Shown here: positions 56,992 to 64,000 of the stretch, piece after piece
Layout of the letters: each line of letters starts with the position of its first letter
Numbering within the stretch: position 1 is the stretch's first letter
Source of the DNA: Synechococcus sp. M44_DOE_062
GTDB taxonomy: Bacteria > Cyanobacteriota > Cyanobacteriia > Thermostichales > Thermostichaceae
Direction of reading: 5' to 3'
Assembly: GCA_015295985.1 (NCBI GenBank)
Contig: DVDX01000004.1
Coordinates: forward strand, 62,001 to 126,000
DNA: 64,000 nucleotides
Translations under genes and position numbers: made by a program
The notes under the pieces: generated by a model
Told to the model about the DNA's origin: nothing
Seen by the model: the letters and a program-made list of their open reading frames with translations, nothing else
Database searches by the model: none

Positions 56992-58149
56992 TTATGCTTC
57001 TATCATTTCTAGCTTTGAAACTGATAGTGCGAGCCGCCGAAGTAAATGTTGCTCTAACCAGGCCACAACTGGAACTACTACTGCATCTCCCATAACATGG
57101 TAGCCGTCGTTGTAACCAGCGGGAAGCTGGTATTGCTCAGGTAATCCCATCAACCGTGCGGCCTCTCTAACAGAAAGTAGTCTTGATTGTACTACATCAC
57201 CTTTGACTACCATAATAATCTGCCTACTCGATCCCCCGACAGGTGTTCTAAGGCATCCGCTTATCCCATCGAAGCGAACTTCAGCGCGCTGTTTCTTAAT
57301 TCCTTCTTCAACACGAATGCGTTTATAAATAGTCCCAATCTCAAGACTCCCCATTTCTTGAGCCCGTCGAACTTTTGCCAAATTTATACCCGACATGAGA
57401 GATAAAATATAATCCGTTTCCTCTTTTGTATGCCACTTTACACCTTGTGGATCTTCATCGAGAAAGTCACGTAGAGTACTGGTTCGTGAAGGAGGTGCAG
57501 GCAGCTTCCACCAAATCCAAGAATCTTGGATCAGGCGTGGTAATTGTTCGTATGCATTTATTACCGATTTAGGACGCCAAATATTGTTGTTTATGGGGTT
57601 GTCAATCAAATCATCCGGGATATATTGGTCTGACTTTACAGCTATAATAAATAGTCTTGGTCGGGATTGCGGGACGAAATGCATAGCGTCGATAATTAAT
57701 GCACCAAATCGATAGCCTGAGGCCATTAGGACGTTAAGGAGTTCCTGGAAGTCTCTGCCTTTACTCGAAGTGAGCAAGCCGACCACATTCTCAAGGACAA
57801 TGATTGGCAATCCTCGACCCTCTTTTTCAAGAGCAGTTACAAGAAGCCAAAAAGGCCAGAACGTTCCGCTACGTTCTGCACTCAGGCCACGGCCATTACC
57901 TGCTAGAGACAAATCCTGACATGGGAAGGATGCCCATGCTAATACTGCACTTCCCGGAATGTCATTGGTAGTTACGTCATGAATGTCTGTAACTAATAGC
58001 TCATGAGCTGGTGGAAAATTGGCACGATAAACGTCTGCCTTCTTCTTAGAAATATCGTTGGCAAAGAGACAAGTCCAATCTGTGCCTAAGCCAATGCGAG
58101 CGAGGCCGCCTCCTGCGAAGAACTCACAGAATGTTAGGCTGCTCGACAT
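56992..58149 (-). CDS. DNA (cytosine-5) methyltransferase, type II
   Basis: 385 residues from the ATG at 58149 (MSSSLTFCEFFAGGG); a longer frame to 58191 is open but less likely. Ordered C5 motifs: I FFAGGGLARIGLG, IV with catalytic cysteine ASFPCQDLSLAGNGRGL, VI VLENVVGLL, VIII QSRPRLFIIAV, a target-recognition region (about 200-320), IX VREAARLMGLPEQY, X VMGDAVVVPV. All catalytic motifs are intact and the frame is undamaged, in contrast to both neighbours. Specificity cannot be read from sequence. Confidence 0.95.
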   Translation of the reverse strand: MSSSLTFCEFFAGGGLARIGLGTDWTCLFANDISKKKADVYRANFPPAHELLVTDIHDVTTNDIPGSAVLAWASFPCQDLSLAGNGRGLSAERSGTFWPFWLLVTALEKEGRGLPIIVLENVVGLLTSSKGRDFQELLNVLMASGYRFGALIIDAMHFVPQSRPRLFIIAVKSDQYIPDDLIDNPINNNIWRPKSVINAYEQLPRLIQDSWIWWKLPAPPSRTSTLRDFLDEDPQGVKWHTKEETDYILSLMSGINLAKVRRAQEMGSLEIGTIYKRIRVEEGIKKQRAEVRFDGISGCLRTPVGGSSRQIIMVVKGDVVQSRLLSVREAARLMGLPEQYQLPAGYNDGYHVMGDAVVVPVVAWLEQHLLRRLALSVSKLEMIEA

Positions 58150-58275
58150 AGCTACCTCTACTTTATCAAGAGACGAGTCTGTAGTTAACAAGCATAGTGC
58201 ATCTCGCTAACTTTTGCAACATGCGTTCTAGAAAGCTCTCGATAGGCACTGCATAGTTAGGCTACTCATTTTTGG

Positions 58276-58962
58276 CTATTCTGAAATTTTACCGGTCTCT
58301 TCGCCTGGTAGCTCTAACGGAATAGTACCGCCGAACTCTGTGAGACGCTCACGTGCTAGAGACTCAAGTCGCCTAGCTTGTATAACTAGCGTTCTACGAA
58401 GCCCAAGTGAAACATTACGTTCGCTGATAACTTGTGCCAAACGGGCAATGGTGTTAGCTCGCCGAGCAATTCTGATATCAGGATGCTGGCAAGAGTAGAA
58501 AATTCCATCAGGTATAATTCTGGTGCGGTACGATCGGGGTAATTCGATTTCCTCAGTTGCCGGAATATCCTTTTCGTTAAGCACCGCACCCAATTTTGAA
58601 GCACGAATTACTTGCTGGAAAACCGTATATTCTGCTGCATTCAAATAAGAACGGAAAGCAGCTTGTTCCGCCTGGGTTGGCTTGCCAAACCTGAGCGGCC
58701 AGACTTCTATGTATGCAACCTCGAAGGAATCGAGTACATTCATCGCGACTGCATCAGTCCGTTGATTTGTCATGTGTCGGCCAATTCGTGCTCACAAGCC
58801 TTCTTCTGTTTGGCCGACATAAATTGGCTCTTCATCATAGTCATAAAAGGCATACACACCCAATGCTTGTCCAATTGGACGACCATTTTCGTCTTTCACG
58901 TTCAAAAACTCACGAATTGCTTGATTGATGGCAGCAACATCTTCCGGAATTCCGCGCCTCAT
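58276..58962 (-). pseudogene. GIY-YIG nuclease (likely restriction endonuclease) with internal stop
   Basis: Reading from ATG 58962, 56 codons give GVYAFYDYDEEPIYVGQTEEGL, the GIY-YIG core, then TGA at 58792-58794. The same frame goes on with ARIGRHMTNQRTD (the arginine helix of the GIY-YIG fold) for another 171 codons to a TAG at 58276. One base change would restore a protein of about 228 residues, close to GIY-YIG restriction enzymes such as those of the Eco29kI group. Position beside a C5 methyltransferase and Vsr supports a restriction role; this is inference. Confidence 0.8.
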
Positions 58963-59056
58963 ATAACCTGTTGCCCCTTTCCGAAATGACTATAACTGAT
59001 ATACGGATGCGAGCATAGCATAGTGTTTGACACAGGGCAAGGTTATGAAGAAGGAC

Positions 59057-59142
59057 GGCGAACGGCTGAGATGAGCCGCTGCAGATAACCTCTAATTCTC
59101 GCAGATAACCTCTCGGCGGTCGGCTCCATCGATTTGTTATGC
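59057..59142 (-). other. attC site of the toxin-antitoxin cassette
   Basis: 86 bases. On the minus strand: R'' GCATAAC (59136-59142), then AAATCG and GATGGAGCCGACCGCC, a loop, GCGGCTCATCTCAGC and R' GTTCGCC (59057-59063). GATGAGCCG (59070-59078) pairs with CGGCTC-C-ATC (59121-59130) over 9 bp with one extrahelical base. The loop has a 13-base direct repeat, GCAGATAACCTCT at 59081 and 59101. R' departs from the GTTRRRY consensus but keeps GTT. Confidence 0.82.
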
Positions 59143-59157
59143 TGCGATCAGCTATTC

Positions 59158-59460
59158 CTACGACAATCGACTTCGCCATTTCTTCGGGTCTTGAGAACAG
59201 TGGAAAACGGCATAAACAACAACTGTTGTATCTGAATGCTCATAGAAGACCACGTAGGGAAAGTGCCGAATGACAGCTCTTCGATAACTTTGGTAAACCA
59301 CCTGATACATCTCTGGGTTGCGTCGGATGAATTGAATACAAGCATCAACGCAGCGAAGAAACTCTTCGCCTAAACCAAACTCCTGCTCTTCATACCACGT
59401 ATAAGCCTAAGCTACATCTTGTTCCGCCTCTGGCAGAATGATCAGGCTTCTAAGCACCAT
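59158..59460 (-). pseudogene. ParE/RelE-type toxin with early stop
   Basis: From ATG 59460: MVLRSLIILPEAEQDVA, then TAG at 59407-59409, then the same frame continues AYTWYEEQEFGLGEEFL and ends FHCSQDPKKWRSRLS at 59158. Relatives have a glutamate or other residue at the stop position (for example DIAEAYxWYE), so a GAG to TAG change fits. The full frame would be 100 residues. Overlaps the antitoxin stop by 11 bases, the usual coupling. Confidence 0.82.
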
Positions 59461-59677
59461 ACCGCCCGCTACGAATTCGTTCCTTCGCTGCTTCCCACGA
59501 ACTCCCTGAGTCAGGATTCTGCAAATAAGCAGCTTTTCTCTGAGCAAGTTCTTCTTTTTGCCAGTCAAGCACAGGAATTTGCTCTGGAGTCTGGGCAATA
59601 CTGTCCCATAAATCTTCCAGTAGTTGCAATTTTTCCGAGAGGGTTAACTCAAAAACTTGAGTGAACTCTGTGTTCAT
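59450..59677 (-). CDS. Antitoxin, addiction-module component family
   Basis: 75 residues from the ATG at 59677, which has GAGGTC 5-10 bases upstream; a longer frame to 59704 exists. Opens MNTEFTQVFELTLSEKLQLLEDLWDSIA, the TIGR02574/PF09720 antitoxin pattern, and ends with a Trp-containing segment that would wrap the ParE-like toxin. Intact although its toxin is broken. Confidence 0.85.
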   Translation of the reverse strand: MNTEFTQVFELTLSEKLQLLEDLWDSIAQTPEQIPVLDWQKEELAQRKAAYLQNPDSGSSWEAAKERIRSGRYGA

Positions 59678-59717
59678 GCTGACCTCACCATACTGATTAG
59701 GCATTCTGCTTCAAGTC

Positions 59718-59734
59718 TATCACTGGCAGTGATA
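59718..59734. promoter_or_regulatory. 17-bp palindrome upstream of the antitoxin (candidate autoregulatory operator)
   Basis: TATCACTG-G-CAGTGATA, a perfect 8-bp dyad around one base, 41 bases before the antitoxin start. Toxin-antitoxin complexes usually bind such dyads over their own promoter. Confidence 0.5.
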
Positions 59735-59884
59735 AGGCTACTCGTTTGCTAGCTATGCCTATTTGGGGCTATTGGATCTGTCGCAGCTAAACAAACTTGG
59801 TAGCTGTTGTTGACATCTTAGAATAGGTAGTGTGAGTGCAGATCATCTTCCGGTCACGCCCCCACCGAGGACTAAGCAGCATAA

Positions 59885-60023
59885 CATATGCTTGTGAAGC
59901 CAAATGACTGATAATCACCTAAGAAGCAGACTTTTCCATCACTTAGCGCTATACTACCCTAATTTGTCTGTATAGCCAACATTTTGAGCGATAATTACCT
60001 CTGAAGGGTTTTTATCTGTCTGA
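59885..60023 (-). other. attI region of the integron
   Basis: The 139 bases between the first cassette junction (GTTATGC on the minus strand, 59879-59885) and the intI start. attI sites have little conserved sequence beyond the GTT core and integrase-binding boxes, which I cannot define by eye; placement rests on the junction and on intI. Confidence 0.6.
59951..59979 (-). promoter_or_regulatory. Candidate Pc promoter driving the cassettes
   Basis: TTGGCT (plus-strand AGCCAA, 59974-59979) and TAGTAT (plus-strand ATACTA, 59951-59956) with exactly 17 bases between, pointing towards the cassettes from within the attI region, where integron Pc promoters sit. Confidence 0.5.
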
Positions 60024-60108
60024 ATGAGCATTAACACACCCATACCTAGACCCAGAAAGCTCCTGGAGCAAGTCAGTGATGCCCTCCGGGTCAAGCACTA
60101 CTCCTACC

Positions 60109-60138
60109 AAACCGAGAAATCTTAAACCGAGAAATCTT
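60109..60138 (+). repeat. 15-bp tandem duplication in intI (creates a stop)
   Basis: AAACCGAGAAATCTT occurs twice in a row. The junction reads TCT-TAA-ACC in the gene frame. Confidence 0.95.
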
Positions 60139-60716
60139 ATCTTCTCTGGATCCGTCGCTTTATCTTGTTTCACAACAAGCGACACCCCAAGGAGATGGGT
60201 GGCGAAGAAATCAACGCCTTCCTCACTCATCTGGCGGTGGAGGGTAAGGTCGCCGCTTCCACCCAAAACCAGGCTCTCAGTGCGCTGTTGTTCCTTTACC
60301 GAGAAGTGCTGCATCTGGAGCTAGACTTTGACCTAGACGCCGTGCGAGCCAAACGGTCACGCTATTTGCCTACGGTCTTAACCCCTGAGGAGGTCAAAGC
60401 CATCATTGTGCATCTATCCGGGATCCATCGCTTGGTGGTGCAGGTGCTGTATGGCAGTGGCTTGCGATTGGCGGAAGCCCAGCAGCTCCGGGTCAAAGAT
60501 GTGGATTTTAACCAACGGCAACTGGCGGTTCGCAATAGTAAAGGGATGGAGAGCCGGTTAACGATGCTGCCAGAAACCCTAGTGGAACCTTTGCAAGAAC
60601 ACTTGCTCTGGGTAAAGCGACAACATCAGCAGGACTTGGAACAAGGATATGGCTCAGTCTATCTGCCGTTTGCTTTGGAGCGAAAGTATCCCAATGCGGA
60701 GCGGGAGTGGAGCTGG

Positions 60717-60730
60717 CAATATGCAATATG
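60717..60730 (+). repeat. 7-bp tandem duplication in intI (frameshift)
   Basis: CAATATG twice in a row, between the codons for WSW and the QYVFP motif. Confidence 0.95.
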
Positions 60731-61042
60731 TCTTTCCGGCAGAAAGGTTATCTCAGGACCCTCGCACTGGCATCACCCGCCGCCATCATTTGCATGAGTC
60801 TGGATTACAACGGGCGATTAAACAAGCTGTCCAAAAAACCGGGATCCCCAAGCGGGTCAGTTGCCACACCTTCCGCCATAGTTTTGCCACTCATCTCCTG
60901 CAAAACGGCTACGACATCCGCACCGTCCAAGAATTGTTGGGCCACAAAGATGTCAAAACCACCATGATTTACACCCATGTGCTGAATAAAGGCGGGCGTG
61001 GGGTGAGAAGTCCATTGAATCCCTAGATAAAGAATGCCTTCT

Positions 61043-61063
61043 GGGGAAGGGATCCTCTTCCCC
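61043..61063. terminator. Hairpin downstream of the intI pseudogene
   Basis: GGGGAAG, 7-base loop, CTTCCCC, 17 bases after the intI stop. No T-run follows, so its role in termination is uncertain. Confidence 0.3.
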
Positions 61064-61173
61064 CTCATAGTATCTCAGCAATTATTGCGAATTGTTACAG
61101 CCTTGCCGCCATGCTCCCAGCAGGGATCCGTTTCTCTGGTAGAACGGGAAACAGACAATAGGGGATCCTGCCT

Positions 61174-61196
61174 ATCGCGTCAGCGGGACGGAATCC
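61174..61196. repeat. Dispersed element upstream of chlH
   Basis: ATCGCGTCAGCG then GGACGGAATCC, 49 bases before the chlH start codon. The rest of the 218-base gap contains GGATCC words and no gene. Confidence 0.7.
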
Positions 61197-61244
61197 TTTC
61201 CCCAATTCATTCATCTTTTGCATTGCACGACGGAGAGCGACCGC

Positions 61245-64000
61245 ATGTTTACTCTGGTTAAGCCCATCACCCGCCACGTTACCCCTGCCGAGGTGGGGGA
61301 TCGCCGCTTGATGAAGGTGGTGTATGTGGTGTTGGAGCCGCAATATCAGAGTGCTCTGACGGCGGCTGTGCAGCGCATCAATGCCCACAACTCCAAGCTG
61401 GCGGTGGAGCTGGCTGGCTATCTGGTGGAGGAGCTGCGGGATCCGGCAGGCTACGATGCCTTCAAGCGGGATCTGGAAACGGCCAATGTCTTTATCGGAT
61501 CCCTAATTTTTATTGAAGACATTGCCCAGAAGGTGGTGCAGGCGGTACAGCCCCTGCGGGAGCGGCTGGATGCGGTGGTGGTCTTCCCTTCCATGCCGGA
61601 AGTGATGCGCCTGAACAAGATGGGATCCTTTTCCATGGCGCAGCTAGGCCAGTCCAAGAGTGCCATTGCCCAGTTCATGCGCAAGCGCCAGCAGGGATCC
61701 AACTTCCAAGAGGGGATGTTGAAGCTGCTGCAGACCCTGCCCAAGGTGCTGAAGTATCTGCCCTTCGACAAGGCGCAGGATGCCCGCAACTTCATGCTCA
61801 GTTTTCAGTACTGGCTGGGGGGATCCCGCGAGAACTTGGAGAACTTCTTGCTGATGTTGGCGGATCGCTACCTGCCGGGGATGCGGGATCAGGTGCAGTT
61901 TGCCGAGCCGGTCACCTATTTGGAGATGGGCATTTGGCACCCCCTGGCGCCGCAGATGTTTGCCAGCCTGTCGGAGTATCTGGACTGGTACAACGCCCGT
62001 GAGGATTTGCCGGCGGAAGTGAAGGATCCCTTGGCCCCCTGTGTGGGGTTGGTGCTGCAGCGCACCCACTTGGTGACGGGGGATGATGCCCACTATGTGG
62101 CCATGGTGCAAGAGCTGGAGTCGCGCGGGGCGCGGGTGGTGCCAGTGTTTGCCGGGGGGCTGGACTTCTCCAAGCCGGTGAACGAGTTTTTCTGGAATGC
62201 CCAAAAGACCACCCCGGTTGTGGATGTGGTGGTGTCGCTGACGGGATTTGCCCTGGTGGGGGGGCCGGCGCGGCAGGATCACCCCAAAGCGGTGGAAGCG
62301 CTGCAACGGCTGAATCGCCCCTACATGGTGGCGCTGCCCTTGGTGTTTCAATCGACGGAAGAATGGGCCAGCAGCGATCTGGGCCTACACCCAGTGCAGG
62401 TGGCTTTGCAGATCGCCATTCCCGAGCTGGACGGGGCCATCGATCCCATCATCCTCTCAGGGCGGGATGCGGCTACCGGAAAAGCCCATGCGATGCAGGA
62501 TCGGATTGAGTTGATCGCGGCGCGGGCGATTAAGTGGGCCAACCTGCGACGTAAGCCTAATCTGGAGAAGAAGATCGCCATCACCGTTTTCAGCTTCCCG
62601 CCGGACAAGGGGAATGTGGGGACGGCAGCCTACTTGGATGTGTTTGCCTCCGTTCACCGGGTGATGCAGGCCCTGGCCAACAACGGCTATGACCTCGGCC
62701 CTGTTCGCGACGGCGGGGCGGAGTCCTTGCTGCCCAAAACCCCACAGGAGCTGATGGAGGCCATCCTGCACGATGCCCAGGCCCAATATGCCAGCCCAGA
62801 GCTGAACGTGGCTGCCAAACTGTCGGTGCGGGAATACGAGGCCCTGACGCCTTATGTGAAAGCCATCGAGCAATACTGGGGGCCGGCACCGGGGCACCTG
62901 AACACGGATGGGCAAAATCTGTTGATCTACGGCAAGCACTTCGGCAACCTCTTCATCGGGGTGCAGCCCACCTTTGGGTATGAAGGGGATCCCATGCGGC
63001 TGCTCTTCTCCAAATCGGCCAGCCCTCACCACGGCTTTGCCGCCTACTACACCTACCTGGAGAAAGTGTGGGGGGCGGATGCGGTGTTGCACTTTGGCAC
63101 CCATGGATCCCTGGAGTTTATGCCGGGCAAGCAGATCGGCATGTCGGGGGAGTGCTACCCGGATAATTTGATCGGCTCTTTGCCCAACTTGTACTACTAC
63201 GCGGCCAACAACCCCAGCGAAGCCACCATTGCCAAGCGACGCGGTTATGCCTGCACCATCAGCTACCTGACGCCGCCGGCGGAAAACGCGGGCCTCTACA
63301 AAGGGCTGCAGGAGCTGCGGGAGCTGATCGGCTCTTACCAAAGCCTGCGGGAAGGAGGGCGCGGCATTCAAATTGTCAACACCATCTGCGACAAGGCGCG
63401 GCTGGTCAACCTCGACAAAGACGTGGAGCTGCCGCAGGGGGATGCTGCTCAGTTGAGCCTGGAGGAGCGGGACACGGTGGTGGGTAAGCTCTACGCCAAG
63501 CTCATGGAGATCGAGTCGCGGCTGCTGCCCTGTGGTCTGCACGTGATCGGGGTGCCCCCCACCGCCGAAGAGGCGATTGCCACCTTGGTGAGCATTGCCA
63601 GCGTTGATCGCCCGGAAGAAGGGATCCTGGGCTTGCCGCGCATCCTTGCCCAAAGCCTGGGCCGGGACATTGACGAGATCTACCGCAACCGAGATCGAGG
63701 GCACCTGGCGGATACGGAGCTGCTGGATCGCATCAACAAGGCTTGTCAAAAGGCAGTGGCAGCCCTGGTGCAGGAGCAGACCGATGCCCAGGGGCGGGTC
63801 TCCAGGGTGGCCAAGCTCAACTTCTTCAACATGGGTCGGCAAGCGCCGTGGCTAATGGCCCTGAAGGAGGCGGGCTACCCACAGGTGGATCCGGATCTTT
63901 TGAAGCCTTTGTTTGAGTTCCTGGAAGAGTGCCTGAAGCAAATTACCGCTGACCAAGAGCTGGGATCCCTGCTGAGGGCCTTGGAAGGTGAGTACATTTC
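61245..64000 (+). CDS. chlH: Magnesium chelatase subunit H, 5' part
   Basis: 918 codons open to the window end; the family has about 1300-1400 residues. ATG at 61245 with GGAGAG 8-13 bases upstream. ChlH binds protoporphyrin IX and, with ChlI and ChlD, inserts Mg2+ at the branch point to chlorophyll. Seen: the opening [87 protein letters not shown], and [20 protein letters not shown] dispersed element at 62704-62726 adds PVRDGGAES within the region that in relatives is short. Confidence 0.97.
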   Translation, partial: MFTLVKPITRHVTPAEVGDRRLMKVVYVVLEPQYQSALTAAVQRINAHNSKLAVELAGYLVEELRDPAGYDAFKRDLETANVFIGSLIFIEDIAQKVVQAVQPLRERLDAVVVFPSMPEVMRLNKMGSFSMAQLGQSKSAIAQFMRKRQQGSNFQEGMLKLLQTLPKVLKYLPFDKAQDARNFMLSFQYWLGGSRENLENFLLMLADRYLPGMRDQVQFAEPVTYLEMGIWHPLAPQMFASLSEYLDWYNAREDLPAEVKDPLAPCVGLVLQRTHLVTGDDAHYVAMVQELESRGARVVPVFAGGLDFSKPVNEFFWNAQKTTPVVDVVVSLTGFALVGGPARQDHPKAVEALQRLNRPYMVALPLVFQSTEEWASSDLGLHPVQVALQIAIPELDGAIDPIILSGRDAATGKAHAMQDRIELIAARAIKWANLRRKPNLEKKIAITVFSFPPDKGNVGTAAYLDVFASVHRVMQALANNGYDLGPVRDGGAESLLPKTPQELMEAILHDAQAQYASPELNVAAKLSVREYEALTPYVKAIEQYWGPAPGHLNTDGQNLLIYGKHFGNLFIGVQPTFGYEGDPMRLLFSKSASPHHGFAAYYTYLEKVWGADAVLHFGTHGSLEFMPGKQIGMSGECYPDNLIGSLPNLYYYAANNPSEATIAKRRGYACTISYLTPPAENAGLYKGLQELRELIGSYQSLREGGRGIQIVNTICDKARLVNLDKDVELPQGDAAQLSLEERDTVVGKLYAKLMEIESRLLPCGLHVIGVPPTAEEAIATLVSIASVDRPEEGILGLPRILAQSLGRDIDEIYRNRDRGHLADTELLDRINKACQKAVAALVQEQTDAQGRVSRVAKLNFFNMGRQAPWLMALKEAGYPQVDPDLLKPLFEFLEECLKQITADQELGSLLRALEGEYI
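62704..62726. repeat. Dispersed element inside chlH
   Basis: TTCGCGACGGCG then GGGCGGAGTCC, in frame, encoding VRDGGAES in an essential chlorophyll-synthesis gene, so the insert must be tolerated. Confidence 0.8.

Larger units (their letters stand above)
56419..59062 (-). mobile_element. Gene cassette 2: GIY-YIG nuclease, C5 methyltransferase, Vsr (about 2.64 kb)
   Basis: The cassette begins at the cut in the R' of the preceding attC, where GTTCGCCGTCC reads on the minus strand (59053-59063), and ends in the attC whose R'' side reads GGACGGCGAAC (56533-56543). The two are exactly complementary over 11 bases, as expected if they met in the excised circle. The three genes all read left, in the order nuclease, methyltransferase, vsr. 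Confidence 0.78.
59063..59884 (-). mobile_element. Gene cassette 1: ParE-type toxin-antitoxin (about 822 bp)
   Basis: Starts at the attI junction, minus-strand GTTATGCTGC (59876-59885), and ends in an attC with GCAGCATAAC (59136-59145 on the plus strand as GTTATGCTGC); the two are perfectly complementary over 10 bases. Toxin-antitoxin genes are common integron cassette cargo and usually carry their own promoter, which fits the 207-base leader here. Confidence 0.8.
56413..61026. mobile_element. Decaying integron with two cassettes
   Basis: Order from right to left: intI pseudogene (plus strand), attI region, toxin-antitoxin cassette, attC, restriction-modification cassette, attC. The integrase points away from the cassettes and all cassette genes are minus strand, the standard integron geometry. 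Cassette limits agree with exact complementarity between cassette starts and attC outer arms. The whole block is AT-richer than its flanks and lacks the GGATCC density of the chromosome. The integrase and three of the five cassette genes are broken. Confidence 0.85.
60024..61026 (+). pseudogene. intI: Integron integrase IntI, inactivated by two tandem duplications
   Basis: From ATG 60024: PRPRKLLEQVSDALRVKHYS, then QTEKS and TAA at 60123-60125. The stop arises because a 15-base unit is duplicated (60109-60123 and 60124-60138). Downstream the tyrosine-recombinase core is clear: catalytic R in GSGLRLAEAQQL, then the segment [19 protein letters not shown] found only in IntI-type integrases. A 7-base duplication CAATATG (60717-60723 and 60724-60730) shifts frame there. 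The next frame goes on [16 protein letters not shown], then [13 protein letters not shown] (HxxR) and [19 protein letters not shown] to the stop. Removing the two duplications restores a complete protein of about 327 residues. Confidence 0.92.

Noticed and set aside
58205-58262. A possible third attC between the GIY-YIG nuclease and the methyltransferase (GCCTAAC ... GTTAGCG on the minus strand)
   Set aside because: The outer arms match consensus, but the inner arms pair poorly, and the cassette that would end here starts with GTTCGCC, not the required GTTAGGC. The start matches the attC after vsr instead, so a single three-gene cassette is simpler.
58276-58773. A free-standing 165-residue gene starting at ATG 58773
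   Set aside because: The same frame continues upstream through one TGA into a GIY-YIG core, so this is the C-terminal part of a broken nuclease gene rather than an independent gene.
60649-61026. A separate short phage-integrase gene
   Set aside because: It is the C-terminal third of intI, displaced by the 7-bp duplication.

Overview
The window is chromosomal DNA of a GC-rich unicellular cyanobacterium. It carries Mg-chelatase subunit H (chlH), Ycf46, the start of Ycf35, a CPP1-like chaperone, many cyanobacterium-type hypothetical genes and no rRNA. The word GGATCC, often extended to GGGATCCC, is very frequent. That, together with the gene content, points to the hot-spring Synechococcus A/B' (JA) lineage; this assignment is inference.

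Layout. 1-9000: ycf35 (partial), ycf46, a ribbon-helix-helix protein, an MdlB-type ABC exporter, argB, a BlaI/M56-peptidase pair, miaB, then tRNA-Thr(GGU) and tRNA-Tyr(GUA). 9100-18000: lysA, a CdaA-type diadenylate cyclase followed by uppS, a CPP1-like gene, a cysteine desulfurase, an acetyl-CoA synthetase with an apparent N-terminal frameshift, and rodA. 18000-31300: a 1561-residue multi-pass membrane protein with a TM2 domain, a double-ATPase ABC protein, prs, a five-PAS histidine kinase translationally coupled to a response regulator, and an RlpA-like protein. 31400-45300: purM, a GldA/GldF/GldG-like ABC cluster with a DUF4340 protein, a universal stress protein, an M14-type peptidase, ssb, rpsF, acpP-fabF, a HAD pseudoenzyme, queA and dcd. 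45400-56350: a BtuR-fold protein without a recognisable P-loop, an AT-rich gene-poor kilobase, a phosphodiester glycosidase, a 2-hydroxyacid dehydrogenase, an NAD-IDH-type dehydrogenase, a multi-GAF histidine kinase, gltX and a small secreted protein. 61245-end: chlH, running off the window.

The most unusual part is 56413-61026, which reads as a decaying integron. An IntI-type integrase (plus strand, broken by two tandem duplications) sits beside an attI region and two gene cassettes on the minus strand. Cassette 1 (about 822 bp) is a ParE-type toxin-antitoxin pair. Cassette 2 (about 2.64 kb) is a restriction-modification unit: GIY-YIG nuclease, C5 cytosine methyltransferase and Vsr nickase. 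Each cassette's first bases are exactly complementary to the outer arm of its own attC (10 and 11 bp), as integron cassettes require. Both attC sites also show the expected stem with a single extrahelical base. The harmful partners (toxin, nuclease), Vsr and the integrase all carry disabling lesions; the protective partners (antitoxin, methyltransferase) are open.

Two genome-wide features overlie everything. One is the GGGATCCC palindrome. The other is a roughly 23-bp dispersed element that lies between genes and also in frame within genes, including chlH, a histidine kinase, an ABC ATPase and at least seven places in the giant membrane protein, in every reading frame and without creating stops.
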